The translations under genes and the position numbers were made by a program. From Hyphomicrobiales bacterium (lineage in GTDB: Bacteria; Pseudomonadota; Alphaproteobacteria; Rhizobiales; Rhizobiaceae), in the NCBI GenBank assembly GCA_900465665.1, contig UBJO01000030.1, forward strand, positions 32,710 through 96,709: a stretch of 64,000 nucleotides of DNA, written 5' to 3'. Below, piece by piece: positions 59,007 through 64,000 of this stretch (its first letter is position 1; each line of letters starts with the position of its first letter). The notes under the pieces were generated by a model that saw only the letters and a list, made by a program, of their open reading frames with translations, did not search any database and had not been told where the DNA came from.

Positions 59007-59193
59007 TCGCAGTGTTTCGGTCATCGTCGCTGTCCAAGGCCATCAGCAGGCCTTGCTGAAGCGACGTTAGGGCCACGCGCGCCGTCTGGATAGTCGTCTG
59101 TCCGACTACGGTTTCACCTTTCTCCCTGCCAAGCGCAAGGAGGGCAGCATGCAGCCGGTCATAGACTTGTTCGTCATTCAGCTTCTTGGACAT
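58975..59193 (-). CDS. Small leftward ORF among tail genes
   Basis: 72 residues, helical and acidic (KKLNDEQVYDRLHAALLALGREKGETVVGQTTIQTARVALTSLQQGLLMALDSDDDRN). The protein wording is better than random and it fills an otherwise unexplained 206-base gap. No Shine-Dalgarno is visible, and the 3' end overlaps the gp10-like gene on the opposite strand. If real it is a moron with its own promoter. Confidence 0.5.
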   Translation of the reverse strand: MSKKLNDEQVYDRLHAALLALGREKGETVVGQTTIQTARVALTSLQQGLLMALDSDDDRNTAIIDPERPLAP

Positions 59194-59211
59194 CGATAAG
59201 GATTTACACGA

Positions 59212-59643
59212 ATGGCCACAGGTGTGGAAGCCAACATCTTCCTGGCGCTCTACAAGCGGCTGCAGACGCTGACGTTCTCTCCGGCGCTCCCCATCGCGGG
59301 GCCGAATGTTGTGTTCCCGCCTGCAGGGCAGACGAAGCCGAAAGACTATCTGGAAATGACGTTCCTGCCGAACGCCACCCGCACTCGTACGCTGGCCGGC
59401 GATGGTAAAAAGCAACACTTCGGAATCCTGCAGATCTCGGTCCATTGCGGATCGAAGACCGGCATCATCGACGTCATGCAATGGGCCGACATGATCGTCG
59501 CTCACTTCCCGCTTGGCCTGATCCTCTACGAGGGCGGCAAGAAAGTGAAGATTACCCGGAAGCCATATTCCACAGTCCTGCCTCCTGAGGGCGGGTCGAT
59601 CATGGTTCCGGTTACGATCAGTTATGAGAGTTTCAACGCTTAA
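59212..59643 (+). CDS. Tail terminator protein (DUF4128-like)
   Basis: 143 residues. VEANIFLALYKRLQTLTFSP, VVFPPAGQTKPKDYLEMTFLPNATRTRTLAG and LQISVHCGSKTGIIDVMQWADMIVAHF form the pattern of DUF4128/gpU-like tail terminators, which stop tube polymerisation and join tail to head. Position right before the tube gene agrees. Confidence 0.85.
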   Translation: MATGVEANIFLALYKRLQTLTFSPALPIAGPNVVFPPAGQTKPKDYLEMTFLPNATRTRTLAGDGKKQHFGILQISVHCGSKTGIIDVMQWADMIVAHFPLGLILYEGGKKVKITRKPYSTVLPPEGGSIMVPVTISYESFNA

Positions 59644-59660
59644 CAGCAAGGAGAACGCCA

Positions 59661-60155
59661 ATGGCGATCACAACCGCAACCGGCACCCGCTGGTTCATCG
59701 GCGGCACCACCGCCATTGACTACACCACCGATGCAGGCGCGATCGATGATTTCGAAGCCCTGACCTGGGTGGAAATCAAGGAAGTCGAGGACGGCGGCGA
59801 AATCGGCGATGCGTCCTCTGACGTGACTTTCCAGTCGCTTGGTGATGGCCGCGTCCGTCACCTCAAGGGCGCCCGTGATGCGGGTTCCGTATCGCTCGTG
59901 GTCGGCGATGATCCCATGGATCCGGGCCAGATCGCCGTCCGCACCGCCGAGCAGACGAAGTTCCTGTTTAACTTCAAGGTCGAGTACGAAGATGCTCCGA
60001 GCGCTGAATATTCCAACAGCGTTGACTACTTCCGCGGCCTCGTGATGTCCGCTCGCAAGCAGGTCGGTCAGGGCGACAACGTTCTCCGACGTACATTCAC
60101 GATCGGCATCAACACCGCTGTGCTCACCGTCGAGCCGGCCGACCTCACCCCGTAA
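59661..60155 (+). CDS. Major tail tube protein
   Basis: 164 residues, all-beta. TGTRWFIGGTTAIDYTTDAGAIDDFEALTWVEIKEVEDGGEIGD, VTFQSLGDGRVRHLKGARDAGSVSLVVGDDPMDPGQ and YFRGLVMSARKQVGQGDNVLRRTFTIGIN match siphophage tube proteins. Position between terminator and chaperone supports the call; tube genes are among the most expressed late genes. Confidence 0.88.
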   Translation: MAITTATGTRWFIGGTTAIDYTTDAGAIDDFEALTWVEIKEVEDGGEIGDASSDVTFQSLGDGRVRHLKGARDAGSVSLVVGDDPMDPGQIAVRTAEQTKFLFNFKVEYEDAPSAEYSNSVDYFRGLVMSARKQVGQGDNVLRRTFTIGINTAVLTVEPADLTP

Positions 60156-60164
60156 GGAGTTACC

Positions 60165-60575
60165 ATGACGTTCGATCTCGCACAGTTCGAGACATTCGAC
60201 TTTGAGCAGGTTTCCGAACTGGAGATCATGCACCCCGTGACCGGACAGCCGACAGGACTTGTGGTCGGCGTCCGGTCTTATCGATCAGAGGCCGTGAAGC
60301 GCGTCCAGCGCCGCCTCAGCAATGCAGCTATTCTTGCCAACAAGAAGAACCCGCGCAAGGCTGGCACGGTCGAGGAGGTCGAGGAGAAGGCGAACGAGCT
60401 GATCGCCGCTTCCGTATCTCATTGGAACATGAAGGACGGGGGCAAGGATGTTCCGGCGACACCTGACAGGGTGATAGCCATCATCAGCCAGTCCCGCTAC
60501 GCATTCATAGGCGAGCAGATCGACGCCCGTGCGGACGATGATGCCCGTTTTTTGACGCCCTCGCAGACGAGCTAG
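60165..60575 (+). CDS. Tail assembly chaperone, short form (gpG analogue)
   Basis: 136 residues. FEQVSELEIMHPVTGQPTGLVVGVRSYRSEAVKRVQRRLSNAAILA..., then EKANELIAASVSHWNMKDGG...ISQSRYAFIGEQIDARADDDARFLTPSQTS. This is the upstream half of the G/GT-type chaperone that coats the tape measure during tail assembly. A slippery heptamer near its end yields the long form. Confidence 0.88.
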   Translation: MTFDLAQFETFDFEQVSELEIMHPVTGQPTGLVVGVRSYRSEAVKRVQRRLSNAAILANKKNPRKAGTVEEVEEKANELIAASVSHWNMKDGGKDVPATPDRVIAIISQSRYAFIGEQIDARADDDARFLTPSQTS

Positions 60576-60946
60576 TCGAACACGCGAGGGCGGTTTTCAC
60601 TCCCAGGCGCAGGCGAGATGCCGATCCGGAACTGGCAGAGGATCTCGAATACGTCTGGGACTGGTTTTGCGCTTTACACGCCACCCGCCAGTCCGGTTTT
60701 TCGGCAAACCCGATCAGCTACCAAGAAATCGAGAGCTTCTGCCGCCTGACGGGGGCAGTCATCCCCCCTTGGGAGCTGTCGGTGATCAGGCAAATGGATC
60801 AGGCTGTGGTCGCCATCTTCAACAAGACAGGCGGCAACCAGAAAGCCGCCGGTGAAGCGGACGTGGAAGAGCAAAAGCACGCGATCCGCTCAGCGGGCAA
60901 AGATAGGCGAGTGGTAAAGCGTTCGTCCCCTGTTGCTGGCACCTAA
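60165..60946 (+). CDS. Tail assembly chaperone, -1 frameshift long form (gpGT analogue)
   Basis: About 260 residues after a -1 slip at T-TTT-TTG (60548-60554). The downstream frame reads DALADELVEHARAVFTP, DPELAEDLEYVWDWFCALHATRQSG, ISYQEIESFCRLTGAVIPPWELSVI and a Lys/Arg-rich end to the TAA at 60944-60946. That part is open, well composed and has no start codon of its own, exactly as in lambda GT. The long form recruits tape measure to the tube. Confidence 0.85.
60548..60554 (+). promoter_or_regulatory. -1 ribosomal frameshift heptamer
   Basis: The zero frame reads CGT TTT TTG, giving the X-XXY-YYZ heptamer T-TTT-TTG. A -1 slip bypasses the TAG at 60573-60575 and enters the long open frame. 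A run of six T raises slippage. No downstream pseudoknot was modelled. Confidence 0.82.
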
Positions 60947-61002
60947 CTTCCCTTGCTTGCCGCCTCTGCCAAAAGATTCTTGTTAGCAGCGGCGCCAATA
61001 GT

Positions 61003-61192
61003 GGGGAAGTTTCCCCGATATCCACAGGTGGGGACTTGAACCAGGACCCCAAAACACGCGAGAAAATTAAAGATTCGCTTAGCGGCGAATGCCCCGGCTC
61101 TAAAACGGGGTCGGAGAGGGAGCGGCAACTTAGATTTTGCACACCTGGGTTTGCCGCCCCTCTCTCGTGCACTGGCGAGTTTAGAGATCGCC
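61003..61192 (+). ncRNA. Hairpin-rich leader or small RNA upstream of the antirepressor gene
   Basis: Five stems in 190 bases: GGGGAA/TTCCCC (61003-61016), ATTCGC/GCGAAT (61073-61090), CCCCG/CGGGG (61092-61110), a 14-bp stem GAGAGGG+GCGGCAA / TTGCCGC+CCCTCTC with a one-base bulge and a 22-nt loop (61114-61164), and GGCGA/TCGCC (61174-61192). No U-tract marks a terminator. It ends 20 bases before the antirepressor ATG. It could be a translational attenuator or a separate RNA. Structures were paired by eye. Confidence 0.55.
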
Positions 61193-61212
61193 TGAACGAC
61201 GGAGACCCTATC

Positions 61213-61803
61213 ATGGGTAATATCGTAACTGTCAACTTCCGTGGAGATCAGCTCTACGGCTTCGAGAATGATGATGGCACATTTGTTGCCCTCAAGCCGA
61301 TCGTCGAAAGTATGGGTATGGATTGGTCTGCCCAATATCGGCGCGTGATCCGCGATCCGATTATGAAGGAAGGTATTGCCATGATGGCAACACCCTTCAG
61401 CCGTGGCGGGGACCAAGAAGCTGTTTGCCTCAAGCTCGACTTGGTGAACGGATGGCTTTTCACTATCGATACTGCCCGCATCAAGGACGATGATGTCCGT
61501 GAGAAGGTCATTCTGTATCAGCGCGAGTGCTATTCAGTTCTCGCCAAGCACTTCGCGGGCAAGCATATTGGCAATTCCGGCCCTCAGGCCGGCGAAACGG
61601 TCGATGATCCGCAGGAAAACGAGGGCGTGAAGCTCCGGATGGTCAACGAGAGCCGGCAGGTCTTCGGCAATCAGGCAGCCGCGCAGCTCTGGTTCCGCCT
61701 CGGCCTTCCTGTTGTGCCAGCCATGCTGCATGATCCTCGCCAGCTGAACCTACTCGACTACAGCGTCGTCAAGGCGGCACCGGAAGGGCAGTCAGCGGCG
61801 TAA
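61213..61803 (+). CDS. Phage antirepressor N-terminal-domain protein (P22_AR_N type)
   Basis: 196 residues. FRGDQLYGFENDDGTFVALKPIVESMGMDWSAQYRRVIRDPIMKEGIAMMATP, then VCLKLDLVNGWLFTIDTARIKDDDVREKVILYQRECYSVLAKHF is the P22 antirepressor N-terminal domain. The C-terminal segment (LRMVNESRQVFGNQAAAQLWFRLGLPVVPAM) is shared with other rhizobial prophage proteins. It could inactivate a repressor by direct binding. It lies outside the usual tail order with its own structured leader and terminator. The ATG follows CGGAGACC. Confidence 0.85.
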   Translation: MGNIVTVNFRGDQLYGFENDDGTFVALKPIVESMGMDWSAQYRRVIRDPIMKEGIAMMATPFSRGGDQEAVCLKLDLVNGWLFTIDTARIKDDDVREKVILYQRECYSVLAKHFAGKHIGNSGPQAGETVDDPQENEGVKLRMVNESRQVFGNQAAAQLWFRLGLPVVPAMLHDPRQLNLLDYSVVKAAPEGQSAA

Positions 61804-61825
61804 GTGACCAAGTGACGAAATAATC

Positions 61826-61855
61826 AGAGGCGGTCTTCGGGCCGCCTCTTTCATT
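61826..61855. terminator. Terminator after antirepressor-like gene
   Basis: Perfect stem AGAGGCGG / CCGCCTCT with an 8-nt loop and a T-rich 3' flank (TTTCATT). Lies between convergent genes and can serve both. Confidence 0.8.
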
Positions 61856-61862
61856 GAAAGGC

Positions 61863-62207
61863 CTACAGAAGGCTCTCCGCCTCCAAGTCGCGACGTTCGA
61901 CATAGCCAAGGTGATTAAGCTTCCCGCACTCTTTTAGTGCGGCTAGCCTGTCTGGAGTTCTGAACTCTTTGCCGGTCACTTTGGAGAGTGCGCTTGTCGC
62001 CAATGCATTGCAGTAGTCGGTCGAAAGCAGTTCCTGTTGGGCTTGTTCGGCCGCCGCCGTTGCCGCTTCGGCAGCCCGCGATGCTTCCGCCCGTTGAATA
62101 GCCGCCCTGGTCTGCGCTCGCTCGTACTCATTCAAAGCATAATAGGCGCCTCCTGCGATTACGACGATGCAAGCGGCGGCAACCAAGCCCTTCAACCAAC
62201 CATCCAT
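61863..62207 (-). CDS. Leftward membrane-anchored coiled-coil protein (moron-like)
   Basis: 114 residues: one N-terminal transmembrane helix (LKGLVAAACIVVIAGGAYYAL), then an Ala/Glu/Arg coiled coil (RAQTRAAIQRAEASRAAEAATAAAEQAQQELL) and a C-terminal part with two Cys (YCNALATSALSK, LKECGKLNHLGY). Strong GGAGGG ribosome-binding site. The TM plus coiled coil plan recalls inner spanins (Rz), but the location inside the tail module suggests a lysogenic envelope gene instead. Function unknown. Confidence 0.8.
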   Translation of the reverse strand: MDGWLKGLVAAACIVVIAGGAYYALNEYERAQTRAAIQRAEASRAAEAATAAAEQAQQELLSTDYCNALATSALSKVTGKEFRTPDRLAALKECGKLNHLGYVERRDLEAESLL

Positions 62208-62258
62208 GTCAACCCTCCAAAAGAGGCTTGAGCATCTGCATTTATTCGGAGTTGTCCA

Positions 62259-64000
62259 GTGGAACTAGCGCAGCTTGGCATTGAAGTCACAGCTACCAGC
62301 GTCGATCAGGCAACAGGCAAGCTCGCAAGGTTTTCCAACGCGGCCCGGATCGCTGAGGAATCCGTGCAAGGAATTGGCCCCGGAACTCTTGCTGCGGCCC
62401 GTATCTCCTCATCAGCTCTGGAGGGCATGGCGTCCCGCATGAAGGCAGTAGAGAAGGTTTCTCGCGATGCCGAAAGGGCTTTAGCCGCGCAGTCTCTCGC
62501 AGCACAAAAGGCAGCTAATTCCACGAAGGCAGCCACCACAGCGGCAAACCAGAACGTGCCTCAGATGGCGAAGCTGCACAATACTGCCAACCTCGCCGCG
62601 CAGGGCTTCGATATCGTCACCACGGCTGCCGGTGGCATGAGTGCAGGCCTCATCGGCATGCAACAGGGCCTGCAGATCGCTCAGGTAGCGATGACAAGTG
62701 GAGGAGGCTTCGCTCGATCACTGGGCGCGGCTTTCCTCGGTATGCTTTCGCCTGTGACGTTGCTTTCGGTGGGCTTAACCACACTTGCTGCTGTGGCCAT
62801 CCAATCCCTCACGTCTTGGTTTTCCAGTAGCGAGCAAACCAACATGTCTCTCGAGAAGCAGGAGCAGCTGGTCGCAGCAGTGGCGGATCGCTGGGGCGCC
62901 GCTACTCCTACGATCAAAGCCTACGCCGATGAGCTTGACCGGGTGAGGGAAGCAAACGAACTCATGCAGGCCGGGGAAATAACTGCAAAGCAGGAGTTCG
63001 CAGCGGCCCAGAAGGCAATCTCAGGCGTAGCAACGCAATATGAGAGCATGGTCGCAGTTCTTAACGCGCGACCGGACACCGTACAATTCGCCAACGAGAC
63101 CAGTGCGGCATTTCGCAACCTCGTCCAGCAATTGGCAGAGGGCGAGGCGACGGCGAATGATGTGTCGCGTGCCCAGACGGCTCTCAGCAATGCCCTGACT
63201 TCGGGGCAGCCTGAGGTAATCGCCTTCGGGAATGCCTTCCAGACAATCATCCCGATCCTGCTTAAAGCTGCAGGCGCGATGACCACCGCTCGCCTGGAAA
63301 GCGAGGCCATGAATGTTGAAATGAACAAGGCGCTGCAGAACCCTGCGTATTGGCGCGGAGCTGGAAACGTCGGTTCTGGTGACGGCCCGATTCAAGGATC
63401 TTCTGACCCAGACCTTCCAATGAGCGGACCAAGGCCGGGGTCGCGTCCGTTGATCGAACTCGAAGGGCTGCCAAGCTCTGGCAGCGGTGGCCGCTCTCGC
63501 AAGGCGGCAAACGACAACCTTGAGAATGCAATTCGATCATCTCAGGAGCGGACAAAAGCCATTCAGGCAGAGACTGCGGCACAGGCACTGCTGAACCCGG
63601 CCATTAACGATTATGGGTTTGCGGTCTCCCGAGCTAGAGCCGAGGCCGAATTACTCGCCGCTGCAGAGCGAGACAAGAAGGCAATAACACCGGAGCTCAA
63701 TGCCCAGATCCAACAGACGGCCTCGGCGCTCGCCACGGCGACCGCTGCTCAAGCGCGCCTCAACGAAGAGACGAAGAAGGCGCAAGAATACACCAACTTC
63801 CTGAAGTCCACGACGGCGGGTTTCGTAAATGACCTGCGTCAAGGTCTTCGCAACGGTGAGGGCCTGTGGAAGAGCTTCGGGAACGCGGCGCTCGGTGTGT
63901 TCGACCGCATAACGGATCGCCTCCTCAATCAGGTGATGGACGCCATTTTCCAGGTCAATGGCGCCGTGGGGGGGGGCAGCGGCGGCGGCCTCCTTGGGGC
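62259..64000 (+). CDS. Tail tape measure protein (3' end outside window)
   Basis: At least 580 residues from a GTG start preceded by GGAG. ELAQLGIEVTATSVDQATGKLARFSNAA opens it. Long helical repeats follow (QSLAAQKAANSTKAATTAANQNVPQ), then two hydrophobic segments (MSAGLIGMQQGLQIAQVAM, FLGMLSPVTLLSVGLTTLAAVAIQSL) and further coiled coil to the window end (GFVNDLRQGLRNGEGLWKSFGNAALGVFDRI, typical of the C-terminal TMP region). Length of the full gene sets tail length. The gene is open at the last base. Confidence 0.88.
   Translation, partial: MELAQLGIEVTATSVDQATGKLARFSNAARIAEESVQGIGPGTLAAARISSSALEGMASRMKAVEKVSRDAERALAAQSLAAQKAANSTKAATTAANQNVPQMAKLHNTANLAAQGFDIVTTAAGGMSAGLIGMQQGLQIAQVAMTSGGGFARSLGAAFLGMLSPVTLLSVGLTTLAAVAIQSLTSWFSSSEQTNMSLEKQEQLVAAVADRWGAATPTIKAYADELDRVREANELMQAGEITAKQEFAAAQKAISGVATQYESMVAVLNARPDTVQFANETSAAFRNLVQQLAEGEATANDVSRAQTALSNALTSGQPEVIAFGNAFQTIIPILLKAAGAMTTARLESEAMNVEMNKALQNPAYWRGAGNVGSGDGPIQGSSDPDLPMSGPRPGSRPLIELEGLPSSGSGGRSRKAANDNLENAIRSSQERTKAIQAETAAQALLNPAINDYGFAVSRARAEAELLAAAERDKKAITPELNAQIQQTASALATATAAQARLNEETKKAQEYTNFLKSTTAGFVNDLRQGLRNGEGLWKSFGNAALGVFDRITDRLLNQVMDAIFQVNGAVGGGSGGGLLG

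Larger units (their letters stand above)
30765..64000. mobile_element. Temperate siphovirus-like prophage (right end outside window)
   Basis: Starts at the broken tRNA-Leu with a leftward tyrosine integrase, then a leftward early arm with Bet recombinase, a CI-like repressor between two operator clusters, a rightward early arm, and rightward late genes in canonical order: terS, terL, portal, protease/scaffold, capsid, connectors, tail tube, chaperone with frameshift, tape measure. Late modules are intact in the visible part. The chimeric RuvC-DnaB gene and one or two frame-disrupted small genes show some erosion or rearrangement. Tail fibre, lysis and right attachment site are not seen. Confidence 0.95.

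Noticed and set aside
61028..61052. T-arm-like text (GGTTCAAGTCC on the minus strand) suggesting a tRNA or second att site
   Set aside because: The T-stem does not pair beyond two bases and no acceptor or anticodon arm lies around it.
1..64000. CRISPR arrays, rRNA genes and insertion sequences
   Set aside because: No regularly spaced direct repeats, no rRNA sequence and no transposase were found.

Overview
The left 30.7 kb is ordinary chromosome of an alphaproteobacterium, most likely Rhizobiaceae (Rhizobium/Agrobacterium/Sinorhizobium group). The evidence is high GC, gatA and gatB, the aroQ-accB-accC-aat block, an NDUFA12-like complex I accessory protein, a tail-less second FtsZ (FtsZ2 type), a single-chain class II (B12-dependent) ribonucleotide reductase and a RIME-like palindrome. 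The right 33.3 kb is an integrated temperate tailed phage that continues past the window end.

Chromosome, left to right: 3' part of gatA; an envelope-glycan pair (GT2-GtrA fusion and GT39 mannosyltransferase-like protein); a YjhX/TopAI-type toxin facing away from a GNAT gene; gatB; two more GNAT genes; NDUFA12, DUF2155 and DUF2167 proteins; the leftward block dsbA-like, aroQ, accB, accC, aat; a PLP aminotransferase; a ketopantoate-reductase-like gene; ftsZ2; an SDR; several small genes (some under 60 codons); a BON-domain protein; nrdJ with tandem NrdR-box-like sites upstream; gpt, a tandem universal stress protein, a CinA-type MoCF protein, and wrbA.

The chromosome/phage junction lies inside a tRNA-Leu(UAA). 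Only the 5' half of the tRNA (30724-30764) is present and it runs straight into phage DNA. The leftward arm (int, xis-like, Lar-like, HNH, Bet/RecT recombinase and many small overlapping genes) is driven from a left control region. A CI-like S24-family repressor sits between left and right operator clusters. Five copies of one palindrome, T(T/C)GCG-N5-CGCAA, make up these clusters: two on the left and three on the right. The rightward early arm holds a Cro/YdaS-like regulator, a GapR-like protein, a winged-helix protein, an apparent RuvC-DnaB chimera, a cytosine-5 methyltransferase with a ten-copy repeat in its target-recognition region, and a DnaA-domain-IV-like protein. The late genes follow: terS, terL, DUF1073-type portal, prohead protease with nested scaffold, decoration and capsid proteins, connectors, MuF-like protein, tail completion, terminator and tube proteins, a tail-assembly chaperone with a -1 frameshift heptamer, and the tape-measure gene, which is cut by the window end. 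The order suggests a long-tailed siphovirus.

Three insertions break the late operon: a leftward membrane-protein gene before terS, a small leftward ORF among the tail genes, and a 1.3 kb cassette between chaperone and tape measure. That cassette carries a hairpin-rich RNA, an antirepressor-like gene and a leftward membrane gene. The strongest candidates for something new are the control circuit (repressor with Cys in place of the catalytic Ser, five-operator array, distal antirepressor), the RuvC-DnaB fusion, the repeat-expanded methyltransferase and the structured-RNA/antirepressor cassette.
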